Shown piece after piece: positions 35,240 to 42,838 of a DNA stretch of 64,000 nucleotides (positions within the stretch are counted from its first letter, which is position 1; each line of letters opens with the position of its first letter). A model generated the notes under the pieces. That model saw only the letters and a program-made list of their open reading frames with translations, ran no database searches and was not told the origin of the DNA. The stretch is from Peptoniphilus duerdenii ATCC BAA-1640 (GTDB taxonomy: Bacteria; Bacillota; Clostridia; Tissierellales; Peptoniphilaceae), in NCBI RefSeq assembly GCF_000146345.1, contig NZ_GL397071.1, positions 1,956,695 through 2,020,694 of the forward strand. Direction: 5' to 3'. The position numbers and the translations under genes were made by a program.

Positions 35240-36643
35240 ATGAATTTTAAAATTGAAAGTGGAAAAGGAGTAGAATTAGTCCTAGTTCCAGAAAATTTTG
35301 AAGGTTTAAACGTATGCGACGAAACTCTCGGATACCTAAAGGAATCTTTTAGTCCAAAACTTGGAAATATTTTAACCATCCTAGGACCTGGCAAAAGAGA
35401 AAGAGTATTCGTAGGAATTGGAAAAGAAAGTAATCTTGACCACCTAAGGCGCGCAATCTTCGCAGGAACCAAAAAAATTATCGAAATCAAAAAAGATATG
35501 AAGTTTTCTCTTAAAAAAGTTTCATCTTTTGAAAAGGAAGATGTGCTTAAAGTGCTAGTTGAAGGCGCTCTACAAGCCACTTACAAATTCGATAAATATC
35601 TAAAGAAAGATGAAGACGAAAGAGAAACTACAGTATTTATAGAAGGTGCTGAAGGACTTGAAAATTTAGTCGAAGAATATAAAAATGTACTAGAAGGCGT
35701 ATTCGTAACTAGAGACCTTGTAAACACACCAGCAAACGACATGTACCCAGAAGTACTTGCAAACTTCGCAAAAGAAGATCTAGGAAATCTAGGAGTAAAT
35801 GTAAAAGTTCTAGGAAAATCTGAAATTGAAGCACTAAACATGGAAGCATTCCTACAAGTTGCAAGAGGATCAGACAAAGAACCTAAATTTATAATTATGG
35901 AATACCTTCCAGTTGCAGATGAAAAACCAATCATGCTAGTAGGAAAAGGACTTACCTATGACGCAGGTGGATACGCAATTAAACCTGCAGGCTCAATGGC
36001 AAGTATGAAATCAGACATGGGTGGATCAGCAGCAGTAATAGGAGCTATCCATGCCCTAGCAAAAAATAAAGTTAAGAAAAACGTAGTTGGAATTGTTGCA
36101 GCTTGCGAAAACCTAATCTCTGGTGACGCATATAAAAACGGAGATATCATCGGTTCAATGAAAGGTCTAACAATCGAAGTTGTAAACACTGATGCAGAAG
36201 GAAGACTAACCCTTGCAGACGCACTTTACTATGCAGCTACTAAGTACGACGGAAAAGTTATAGTTGATTTAGCTACACTTACAGGAGCATGTATCGTTGG
36301 ACTAGGAATGTACACCACAGGATCAGTTTCAAACTGTGACGAAAACTATAATAAGATTGCTAAAGCTTTCGAAAAATCCGGAGAATTAGTATGGAGATGG
36401 CCAACCTTTGAAGTTCATAGAGAAGCAGTAAAGGGAACTATTTCTGACCTATTAAACTCTGTTTCAGGTGGCGGCGGATCAATCACCGCAGGATTATTCT
36501 TAGAAAACTTCGTAGAAGAAAGACCATGGGTTCACCTAGACATAGCAGGTCCAGCATTTGGCGACTCACAAAAAGGCTACCTACCAAAAGGAGCAACAGG
36601 AGTACCAGTTAAATCACTTTACGAATTTGTAAAGAATTATTAA
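35240..36643 (+). CDS. pepA: leucyl aminopeptidase (M17 family)
   Basis: Cytosolic metallo-aminopeptidase that releases N-terminal amino acids from imported peptides. The C-terminal catalytic domain is complete: GLTYDAGGYAIKPAGSM with metal-binding Asp and catalytic Lys, MKSDMGGSAAV, and the signature NTDAEGRLTLADAL. The N-terminal 150 residues form the macro-like domain. The length of 467 aa is usual. GAAGGAG precedes the ATG. It is a stand-alone gene bounded by terminators and would act downstream of the peptide importers in this window. Confidence 0.94.
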   Translation: MNFKIESGKGVELVLVPENFEGLNVCDETLGYLKESFSPKLGNILTILGPGKRERVFVGIGKESNLDHLRRAIFAGTKKIIEIKKDMKFSLKKVSSFEKEDVLKVLVEGALQATYKFDKYLKKDEDERETTVFIEGAEGLENLVEEYKNVLEGVFVTRDLVNTPANDMYPEVLANFAKEDLGNLGVNVKVLGKSEIEALNMEAFLQVARGSDKEPKFIIMEYLPVADEKPIMLVGKGLTYDAGGYAIKPAGSMASMKSDMGGSAAVIGAIHALAKNKVKKNVVGIVAACENLISGDAYKNGDIIGSMKGLTIEVVNTDAEGRLTLADALYYAATKYDGKVIVDLATLTGACIVGLGMYTTGSVSNCDENYNKIAKAFEKSGELVWRWPTFEVHREAVKGTISDLLNSVSGGGGSITAGLFLENFVEERPWVHLDIAGPAFGDSQKGYLPKGATGVPVKSLYEFVKNY

Positions 36644-36662
36644 TTAAATAAATCAAAAATTA

Positions 36663-36693
36663 TCGGCAGAAGGATTTCCCTCTGCCGACTTTT
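36663..36693 (+). terminator. intrinsic terminator of pepA
   Basis: An 11-bp stem (TCGGCAGAAGG/CCCTCTGCCGA, one mismatch) with a short loop, followed by CTTTT. A-rich sequence on the other side may make it work in both directions. Confidence 0.75.
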
Positions 36694-36712
36694 ACAAAAA
36701 AAATTAAATATT

Positions 36713-37153
36713 ATGGAAGAAATAATAATTGAAAATAATCTAAAACTCATTTCATATTTTCCAAATCAAGAAATTACTCTGAAATGGTATCAAGATTTAG
36801 ATGTTTGCAAACAAGTTGATAACATAGATATTCCTTATACAATAGAAAGATTAGATGCGATGTATGACTATCTTTCTTCTAATGGCGATTGTTACTACAT
36901 TGAATTTAATAATACCCTAGTAGGCGATGTGTCTATTTTTAATGATAATGAAATTGCTATTGTTATCTCAAAAGAATTTCAAAATCAGCACATTGGTAGA
37001 AAATGTATTAATCAAATGATATTACTAGCCAAAGCAAAAGGTATAAAAGAATTAAAAGCAACCATATTTTCTTTTAATACACAAAGTAAAAAGATGTTTG
37101 AAGCTGCTGGTTTTAAACAAGTAGGTAAAGAATTGTATATATACAAAATTTAA
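36713..37153 (+). CDS. GNAT family N-acetyltransferase
   Basis: A 146-aa GNAT protein. The acetyl-CoA site is visible as VISKEFQNQHIGRKCI (QxxxIGxK variant of the Q/R-x-x-G-x-G/A motif), followed by the FSFNTQSKKMFEAAGFKQVG segment with the conserved Asn and Tyr/Phe-type positions of motif B. The substrate is unknown. The sequence before the ATG is A-rich without a clear Shine-Dalgarno element, and the gene is more AT-rich than pepA, so expression may be low. Confidence 0.8.
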   Translation: MEEIIIENNLKLISYFPNQEITLKWYQDLDVCKQVDNIDIPYTIERLDAMYDYLSSNGDCYYIEFNNTLVGDVSIFNDNEIAIVISKEFQNQHIGRKCINQMILLAKAKGIKELKATIFSFNTQSKKMFEAAGFKQVGKELYIYKI

Positions 37154-37180
37154 AAATATAAATTAGTTTTTATTGGCTAT

Positions 37181-37219
37181 AATATCTGTTGGGGAGTAAA
37201 ACACCAACAGATATTTTTA
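37181..37219 (+). terminator. intrinsic terminator of the GNAT gene
   Basis: A perfect 12-bp stem (AATATCTGTTGG/CCAACAGATATT) with an 11-nt loop followed by T residues. Confidence 0.85.
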
Positions 37220-37411
37220 TGTAAAAATTTTATTGTCATTTGGATAGATTATTTAAAAGTATTATATTTTCATATCTCAAATTTATATTCGTAAAAATTA
37301 CATACTTTTGACATTCGCCATATTTTAAAAAGCTATGCAAGAATTTTAATCTTTGATAACATATACTTGAAAGAAAGAACTAAGTCATGATTTTTAGAAT
37401 TCGAGGTACTT

Positions 37412-37885
37412 ATGGAAGTTAAAAAAATTAAAGTGAATAAAAAGAAAAATATTGCCCTTGTTGCCCATGACCACAAGAAAAAAGAACTTTTGGATTGGGT
37501 AAAAAAGCATGAAGAAAAACTGAGAGGTCACAATTTTATTGGAACTGGCACAACTGCTACACTAATCTCTCGCGAGACTTCCCTGGATGTAAAGAAGCTT
37601 GTCTCTGGTCCTCTTGGTGGCGATTTGCAGCTTGGAGCAAAAATTTCTGATTTGGAAATTGATATTTTAGTTTTCTTCTGGGATCCACTTGAGGCGCAAC
37701 CTCATGACCCAGATGTCAAGGCTCTCCTTAGAATTGCAACCCTATATAACATCGCTATGGCAACTTCTCCTACTACTGGCGACTATATTTTATCTTCACC
37801 TATGTTTAACGAGGAATATGAAGTTGAGATTTTAGACAATGAATATTCTGTGGAACATAGAATTTTAAAAAATAAATTTGATTAA
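37412..37885 (+). CDS. mgsA: methylglyoxal synthase
   Basis: Converts dihydroxyacetone phosphate into methylglyoxal and phosphate, a bypass of lower glycolysis. The N-terminal LVAHDHKK, the phosphate-binding GTGTTATLI, the catalytic Asp in SGPLGGDLQLG and the active-site His in AQPHDPDVKALLR are all present. The length of 157 aa is normal. The ribosome binding site is weak (GAGGTA). It is transcribed alone and closes with a terminator. Confidence 0.94.
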   Translation: MEVKKIKVNKKKNIALVAHDHKKKELLDWVKKHEEKLRGHNFIGTGTTATLISRETSLDVKKLVSGPLGGDLQLGAKISDLEIDILVFFWDPLEAQPHDPDVKALLRIATLYNIAMATSPTTGDYILSSPMFNEEYEVEILDNEYSVEHRILKNKFD

Positions 37886-37899
37886 TCTTTTATATTTTA

Positions 37900-37924
37900 A
37901 AGGCGGCTGGAGGTCGCCTTTTTT
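37900..37924 (+). terminator. intrinsic terminator of mgsA
   Basis: A 6-bp stem (AAGGCG/CGCCTT) with a run of six T, 15 bp after the stop codon. Confidence 0.8.
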
Positions 37925-37942
37925 GAGATAAATTTTAACATC

Positions 37943-37965
37943 AAAAAAAGCGGTCTAAGCCGCTT
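37943..37965 (-). terminator. intrinsic terminator of the cca-glmM-degV operon
   Basis: A 6-bp stem (AAGCGG/CCGCTT) followed by seven T on the minus strand, 12 bp after the degV-family stop codon. Confidence 0.8.
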
Positions 37966-37976
37966 TTATTTTTATA

Positions 37977-38813
37977 TTAAATTACAGCTACTATTACTCC
38001 GCCAACATTTGCATAGGTGGATGTAAGTCCATTTGCTGTGAAGTAATGATAGTTTTTAAAATTATACATTTCTTCTAGTTTTTCTCTTAAAAATTCGGAT
38101 CTATCTTCTGATCCAACTCCTACTGTGATGATCAGTCTTTCTCCTAAATCATCGAACATTTCTCCAATATTTTTAGCTAAATTTACAAGAGATTTTTTAA
38201 ATCCTCTATTGATTTGAAAAACTTCGATTTCACCATTTACTCCGTGCATAATTGGTCTAATGTTTAGTGCGCCTGCCATGATGCCTGTAACTTTTCCCAT
38301 TCTTCCATTCTTAACTAAGTTATCAAACTTATCTAGTATAAAGAATGTTTTCATGCTATCTCTTAGATTTTCTATCTTCTCAACAATTTCTTCAAATGTT
38401 AATCCTTCTCTAAGTTCTACTAGTTTTAAAAATAGTGCAATCTCTCCTGCTCCAGCTGCTAAAGAATCAATAACATGTACTTTTATATTTTTATTCTCTT
38501 CTTCTACCATTTGTTTTGCAACCATCGCTGAGTTATAAGATCCAGATAGTTTGCTTGTAATTGTGATTACAAATACCTCGTCTGTATTTCTTGAAAGGAT
38601 TGCTTCTTTATATTCAAGAGGCGATGGACAGGATGTAACGACTCCTTTTTTAGATGCTTGCATATTAGTCAAGAATGATTCTAAATCAAGATTTTCATCG
38701 TCTACATATTCTTTTGATTCTATAGTCATTTTAAATGGTACGACTGCAACATTATATTTTTCAATAATTTCTCTTGTAAGGTCGCAACATGAATCTACTA
38801 CTATTCCTACCAT
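37977..38813 (-). CDS. DegV family fatty-acid-binding protein
   Basis: DegV/FakB proteins bind a single fatty acid and present it to fatty acid kinase. Visible features are the N-terminal VDSCCDL, the central TSCPSP loop, and ITITSKLSGSYNSA, all lining the lipid pocket, plus the VHVIDSLAAGAGE segment. It is 278 aa. It follows glmM by 8 bp. No FakA kinase gene lies in the window. The link to glmM and cca looks like simple co-transcription rather than a pathway. Confidence 0.88.
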   Translation of the reverse strand: MVGIVVDSCCDLTREIIEKYNVAVVPFKMTIESKEYVDDENLDLESFLTNMQASKKGVVTSCPSPLEYKEAILSRNTDEVFVITITSKLSGSYNSAMVAKQMVEEENKNIKVHVIDSLAAGAGEIALFLKLVELREGLTFEEIVEKIENLRDSMKTFFILDKFDNLVKNGRMGKVTGIMAGALNIRPIMHGVNGEIEVFQINRGFKKSLVNLAKNIGEMFDDLGERLIITVGVGSEDRSEFLREKLEEMYNFKNYHYFTANGLTSTYANVGGVIVAVI

Positions 38814-38821
38814 ATTTCCTC

Positions 38822-40165
38822 CTAACTGAGTTTGCTTTCAATAAGCTTTTTCAAATCTCTCGCATACTCTCCTATTACTTCTGTGTCTTTTCCTTCAATC
38901 ATAACTCTTATTACAGGTTCTGTACCAGAGGTCCTTATGACTACTCTTCCTTCCCCTTCTAATTTTTCTTCGATTTCTTTAATCTTTGCTACGATTTCAG
39001 AATCTTCTTCGTACTTGTACTTGAGTTCATTTCTAACTCTTGCATTTTCTAAAACTTGTGGATATGAAACCATAAGGTCGTTTAACTCTGATAGTTTCAT
39101 GTTCATATTTTTCATAGCTTCAAGTAGGAATAATCCTGTGCCAAGTCCATCTCCTGTGGTGTTGTAATCTAAAAATATTACGTGACCAGATTGTTCTCCA
39201 CCTAGGACTCCATCTCTTTTTCTGAGTTCTTCTAAGATATATCTATCTCCAACCTTGGTGGTTATTAGCTGTGCACCTATGGTTTCTAAGTATCTTGCAA
39301 GTCCGATGTTTGTCATTACTGTTCCAACTACAATATTATTTTTAAGTCCCTTTGTATTTTTAAGATAGGTTGCACAGATTGCAAGGATATGGTCTCCGTC
39401 GATTTCACGACCGAGCTCATCGACAGCGATTATTCTGTCCGCATCTCCGTCGAAAGAAAATCCAACGTCAAGTCCATTTTCTTTTACCAGATTTTTTATA
39501 AGTTCAGGATTGGTTGAGCCGCAAGATTTATTTATATTGGTTCCATCCGGACTGTCATTTATAATTATAACTTCTGCATTTAAATCTTCTAGCACTTCTT
39601 TTGCAATTTTGTATAGGGCTCCATTTCCAGCATCGATTCCAATTCTTAGTCCCTTTAGATCGAAATCATGACAAGATTTTAAGTATTCTTTGTATTTTTC
39701 TCTAGCATCTGTGTGGATTACCTTTCCGATTTCGTCGAAAGGAAGAGTTTTGTAAAGAGCTACGTCTGAATGTATAAGCTCTTCGATTCTATCTTCAACT
39801 TCATCACTTAGTTTGTAGCCTTCGTGACTGAAAAATTTAATTCCATTGTATTCAAATGGATTGTGAGATGCGGATATAACTATACCGAAATCATAATCTC
39901 CATTTCTAGTTAAATAGGCTATTGCCGGTGTAGGTTCAACTCCTACAAGTTCAACATCGTAACCTATGCTCATAAGAGCAGACGCAACCGCACATTCCAA
40001 AAGATTTCCAGAAAGTCTAGTGTCCCTTCCGATTATAACTCTTCTAAATGTACTTTCATTTCCAAGCACATATCCCGCTGCTTTTCCTATATCATATGCC
40101 AATTCTGGAGTTAGGTATTCATTTGCAATACCTCTTACTCCGTCTGTTCCAAATAGTCTAGCCAT
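38822..40165 (-). CDS. glmM: phosphoglucosamine mutase
   Basis: Interconverts glucosamine 6-phosphate and glucosamine 1-phosphate for peptidoglycan precursor synthesis. The active-site serine lies in GIVISASHNPFEYNG, the metal loop is FSFDGDADRI, the sugar loop is GGEQSGH and the phosphate site is RTSGTEPVIRVM. The 447-aa length and the N-terminal LFGTDGVRGIAN identify GlmM rather than other hexose mutases. It overlaps cca by 8 bp. Confidence 0.95.
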   Translation of the reverse strand: MARLFGTDGVRGIANEYLTPELAYDIGKAAGYVLGNESTFRRVIIGRDTRLSGNLLECAVASALMSIGYDVELVGVEPTPAIAYLTRNGDYDFGIVISASHNPFEYNGIKFFSHEGYKLSDEVEDRIEELIHSDVALYKTLPFDEIGKVIHTDAREKYKEYLKSCHDFDLKGLRIGIDAGNGALYKIAKEVLEDLNAEVIIINDSPDGTNINKSCGSTNPELIKNLVKENGLDVGFSFDGDADRIIAVDELGREIDGDHILAICATYLKNTKGLKNNIVVGTVMTNIGLARYLETIGAQLITTKVGDRYILEELRKRDGVLGGEQSGHVIFLDYNTTGDGLGTGLFLLEAMKNMNMKLSELNDLMVSYPQVLENARVRNELKYKYEEDSEIVAKIKEIEEKLEGEGRVVIRTSGTEPVIRVMIEGKDTEVIGEYARDLKKLIESKLS

Positions 40166-41483
40166 TGTAATTCCTTTCTACTATCTGTCTTAGTTTTTCG
40201 TTTGTATTTATTTCAGGGTCATCGAGCACCATTTCTGTCAAATCATTTAAAATCTTTTTAAATTCTGGTCCCGGTGTAAAACCCATTTCAATTAAATCTG
40301 ACCCACTGATGTTTAAAAATTTTGGTTTCGAAGTCGGCTCCTTTAGAAGCTCTTCTACCCTATCTCTTCTCGTGTAAATATCATCAGCAGAACGAGATTT
40401 CATAGTGCCAAGTCTATCAGCAACCATAAGGTCGTAGAGATCTAAAATATTTTCGTTTCCTACTTTTCTGATCTGTCTTCTAAGCGCCCTATCTGTCATG
40501 ACACTTTGAAAAGTCATGTGATTTTCAATAAGTATGACTACCTTTTTTATAATTTCATTTGAAAACTTAAATCTTCTAAGCACTTCTTTTGCAATTTTGC
40601 TGCTCTCTATTTCATGGCCGAAGTAGTGAGCCACTCCATCATCTCCCATAGAAAATGTAGCAGGCTTACCAATATCGTGTAAAAGTGCTGCAAGTCTAAC
40701 CTCTAAAACCTCTGGAGAATATCCAACCACATTTAAAATATGATCATAGAGATTGTTCTCGTGATACTTAGAATTCTGATCGTAATCGTAGGTTTGTAGG
40801 ATTTCCGGAAGTATAATATCAAAAATATGTAGCTTCCTTAAAAGATTCATACCCTTTTTTACATTTTTATCAAGTAAAATCTTTACAAATTCATCGCGAA
40901 TTCTTTCGAAAGATATATTTTTAAGTAGATTTACATTTGAAATTATAGCAGATTCTAAACTTGCCTCAATTTCAAAATCATACTTTGTGGCAAATCTCAC
41001 TGCCCGAAGAATTCTTAAGGCATCCTCTTTTATCCTTATATTCGCATCTCCTATTGGACGAATAATTTTATTTTTTAAATCTCGAAGTCCGCCAACGTAG
41101 TCGATAAATTCTCCGTTGTAGAGTATAGCGTTTATAGTAAAATCTCTTCTCTTTAAATCTTCTTTTACATCCTTAGAAAAAATAACTTCCTCCGGCTTTC
41201 TAAAATTTTTATATTCACCATCGAGTCTAAAAGGAGTAATGTCCACAGAATAATTTTCTGTAAGAGCAAGCACCGTTCCAAGAGATCCACCTATATCAAT
41301 GGTGGTGTACATCTTAAGAGTCTTCCTTATTTCATCTGGAGTTGCCAAGGTTGTGATGTCATAATCATGGATACTGTATCCGAGAATCATATCCCTAACC
41401 GCCCCACCAACGAAGTAGGATTCATAGTGACTATTTAAAATATTAAAAAGATTCATAAGTTCATCAGAAATTATATTTTCCAT
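40158..41483 (-). CDS. cca: CCA tRNA nucleotidyltransferase with HD domain
   Basis: Adds or repairs the 3' CCA end of tRNA. The class II nucleotidyltransferase head shows GGAVRDMILG and HDYDITTLATP (catalytic aspartates), then RRDFTINAILY and the RILRAVRFATKY helix. An HD domain (LAALLHDIGKPATF) occupies the C-terminal half. I chose the ATG at 41483; a longer frame opens at a TTG at 41501 but has no ribosome binding site. A TATAAT lies only 6 nt before this ATG, so the message may be leaderless. Confidence 0.93.
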   Translation of the reverse strand: MENIISDELMNLFNILNSHYESYFVGGAVRDMILGYSIHDYDITTLATPDEIRKTLKMYTTIDIGGSLGTVLALTENYSVDITPFRLDGEYKNFRKPEEVIFSKDVKEDLKRRDFTINAILYNGEFIDYVGGLRDLKNKIIRPIGDANIRIKEDALRILRAVRFATKYDFEIEASLESAIISNVNLLKNISFERIRDEFVKILLDKNVKKGMNLLRKLHIFDIILPEILQTYDYDQNSKYHENNLYDHILNVVGYSPEVLEVRLAALLHDIGKPATFSMGDDGVAHYFGHEIESSKIAKEVLRRFKFSNEIIKKVVILIENHMTFQSVMTDRALRRQIRKVGNENILDLYDLMVADRLGTMKSRSADDIYTRRDRVEELLKEPTSKPKFLNISGSDLIEMGFTPGPEFKKILNDLTEMVLDDPEINTNEKLRQIVERNYNG

Positions 41484-41489
41484 GATTAT

Positions 41490-41518
41490 ATTATAACACA
41501 ATGATTATCACTAGTTAA
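41490..41518 (-). promoter_or_regulatory. candidate promoter of cca, placed for a leaderless start
   Basis: TATAAT (41490-41495) with a weak TTAACT (41513-41518) 17 nt upstream, on the minus strand. The predicted start point falls on or beside the ATG at 41483. Confidence 0.4.
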
Positions 41519-41586
41519 TTTATAAAAGTAATGAGAATAAGAAGCAAAAAATAATTATAAAATTCTTTTAATTTAAAATTTTGCAA

Positions 41587-41612
41587 TAAAAAACACACTG
41601 AAATGAAGTGTG
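41587..41612 (-). terminator. intrinsic terminator of the toxin gene
   Basis: A 6-bp stem (CACACT/AGTGTG) with a T run on the minus strand, 8 bp after the stop codon. Confidence 0.7.
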
Positions 41613-41619
41613 CTAAAAA

Positions 41620-41973
41620 TTATTCTATAAACTTAAATATGTTTCTAAATGATTTTTTTAACTTTTCAATATCTGAATCATTCAAATTGTAAATTTTATT
41701 TCCTAATATTCTTTCTGTAGAAACTTCCCTTAATTTATTTATACGTACAAAAGCTTTCTCATATGATGGATTCTGCTGATAGTCTCTACAATTTATTGTA
41801 AATCCTCCACGATATTTTTTCCCTGATTTTTTACTTGTAATTGGTGCAACTAAAATTGTACTATCTCCATAAGAAAAATCTGAAAGTATAACTGCGTAAT
41901 GTTTCCCTTTTAGTTCACCACCAATGTTGTTTTTAAAATCTATTAAATAAACATCAAATAATTGAAATTTCAC
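41620..41973 (-). CDS. MazF/PemK-like endoribonuclease toxin
   Basis: A 117-aa protein resembling the MazF/PemK/Kid fold: an N-terminal strand (FDVYLIDFKNN), the GELKGKHYAVILSD segment equivalent to the G-x-x-x-x-RPAVVIS block, then a TILVAPITSKK strand and an AFVRINKLREVSTERI segment like the final strand of MazF toxins. Such proteins cut mRNA. The start is a GTG (41971-41973) with AGGAG six to seven bases upstream. No protein antitoxin gene adjoins it on either side. Instead a terminator and two tandem repeats precede it, as in type III systems, whose ToxN toxins share this fold. Family membership beyond the fold is uncertain. Confidence 0.78.
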   Translation of the reverse strand: MKFQLFDVYLIDFKNNIGGELKGKHYAVILSDFSYGDSTILVAPITSKKSGKKYRGGFTINCRDYQQNPSYEKAFVRINKLREVSTERILGNKIYNLNDSDIEKLKKSFRNIFKFIE

Positions 41974-41984
41974 TATTATCTCCT

Positions 41985-42013
41985 AAAAAAAATTAAGCAG
42001 GCTTAAAGCCTGC
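41985..42013 (-). terminator. terminator between the repeat RNA and the toxin gene
   Basis: A 6-bp GC-rich stem (GCAGGC/GCCTGC), extendable with AT pairs, followed on the minus strand by TTAA and eight T. It would stop most transcription before the toxin gene and give an excess of repeat RNA over toxin mRNA. Confidence 0.8.
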
Positions 42014-42019
42014 CTACAA

Positions 42020-42039
42020 TGTCCTTAACGAATAAGGCT
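42020..42039. repeat. tandem repeat core, copy 2
   Basis: 20-nt core TGTCCTTAACGAATAAGGCT (plus strand), identical to 42060-42079 at a 40-nt period. It contains the inverted repeat CCTTA/TAAGG. Confidence 0.85.
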
Positions 42040-42059
42040 CTTTCCTCTTATGAGTACCT

Positions 42060-42079
42060 TGTCCTTAACGAATAAGGCT
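42060..42079. repeat. tandem repeat core, copy 1
   Basis: Identical 20-nt core to 42020-42039. On the minus strand this copy is the first in the transcript and begins within a few bases of the predicted start point. Confidence 0.85.
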
Positions 42080-42091
42080 TTCGGTAAATAA

Positions 42092-42120
42092 ATTATAACA
42101 CTTTATACAAAGATATACAA
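42092..42120 (-). promoter_or_regulatory. promoter of the repeat RNA and toxin
   Basis: TTGTAT (42115-42120), 17-nt spacer, perfect TATAAT (42092-42097) on the minus strand. The predicted start point at about 42085 lies three bases before the first repeat. Confidence 0.75.
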
Positions 42121-42225
42121 GTTTATGTTGTTTTGACTCCATTAATTCTTAACATAATTATATCTTGTTTTATAAATTTTAAAAGTAAAATATTTATGAT
42201 ACAATATACATAATAGGAGGTTTTT

Positions 42226-42831
42226 ATGAAAAGAAAATTATTTATTATACTTCTAATACTTCCTCTTCTTTTAGTAGGTTGCAAGAAGAATAAAACTACT
42301 AAACTTCCAGTAGAAAATCAAAACACAAAGACTACTGAAGTTACAAATAACAAAGAAGGCGAAGATAAAACGGATCAAGAAGGAACTACAAACACTGAAA
42401 ACGGAGAAAATCCTGATGGTACAGATTCAGAAAATACTGAAGGCGAAGAAGGTACTGCTCCAGAAGCTACTCCAAAAGCTTATAACAAAGAATTTTTAAA
42501 GAGCCTTTGCGATGACTCTTCTTATATTTCTCGTATAAGAGTTAATCAAGATTCAGCTGAAGGATATACTGCAAGCTTCGTCGTAGACTACAAGGGTGAT
42601 CTTTCTCAAGTTGAGATGACCATTCCAAAGACTCTTAAATCCGGAAGAGAATACATCATCTTCTACAAAGACGACGAAAACGGCAAGATTGTACCTGCTA
42701 GATCAGAAGATTCTTTCATCGAAATCATGTCAAGCGAAGACAAGAGTCTAAACTATGTAGAAAATAGATACAAGAGAGAAGAAAAACAAGCAGAAACAAC
42801 TATAGAAGATACTACAAACGACAAGAATTGA
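42226..42831 (+). CDS. hypothetical lipoprotein with low-complexity linker
   Basis: A 201-aa secreted lipoprotein of unknown function. The signal peptide ends in LLVGC with acylated Cys19. Residues 22-85 are a Thr/Glu/Asn/Gly-rich, probably disordered spacer. The last 110 residues form a small globular domain (SYISRIRVNQDSAEGYTASF, then FIEIMSSEDKSLNYVENRY) that I cannot assign. TAGGAGG precedes the ATG. The next secreted protein gene starts 7 bp later, so the two are co-transcribed. Confidence 0.8.
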   Translation: MKRKLFIILLILPLLLVGCKKNKTTKLPVENQNTKTTEVTNNKEGEDKTDQEGTTNTENGENPDGTDSENTEGEEGTAPEATPKAYNKEFLKSLCDDSSYISRIRVNQDSAEGYTASFVVDYKGDLSQVEMTIPKTLKSGREYIIFYKDDENGKIVPARSEDSFIEIMSSEDKSLNYVENRYKREEKQAETTIEDTTNDKN

Positions 42832-42838
42832 GGTCAAA

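Larger units (their letters stand above)
41985..42085 (-). ncRNA. candidate RNA antitoxin with tandem repeats and own terminator
   Basis: Predicted transcript of about 100 nt between a strong promoter and an intrinsic terminator. It holds two tandem units (42045-42082 and about 42014-42044) with a 20-nt identical core at a 40-nt period. Each core can form a small hairpin CCTTA-loop-TAAGG. The toxin reading frame starts 12 bp after the T run. This promoter, repeat, terminator, toxin order is that of type III antitoxin RNAs, which are processed by the toxin into repeat units that inhibit it. I do not recognise the repeat as a known ToxI, CptI or TenpI type. Confidence 0.6.

Noticed and set aside
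35200-35934. Minus-strand frames opposite pepA
   Set aside because: Antisense to a conserved gene with complete catalytic motifs; Ser-rich composition typical of shadows.
42020-42079. Two repeats as a minimal CRISPR array
   Set aside because: Only two copies, a repeat with internal hairpin directly followed by a terminator, and no cas gene in the window.
42009-42140. Short ORF of about 25 codons reading through the repeat promoter as a possible protein antitoxin
   Set aside because: It has no ribosome binding site, overlaps the -35/-10 region and ends within the first repeat; it does not resemble MazE-type antitoxins.
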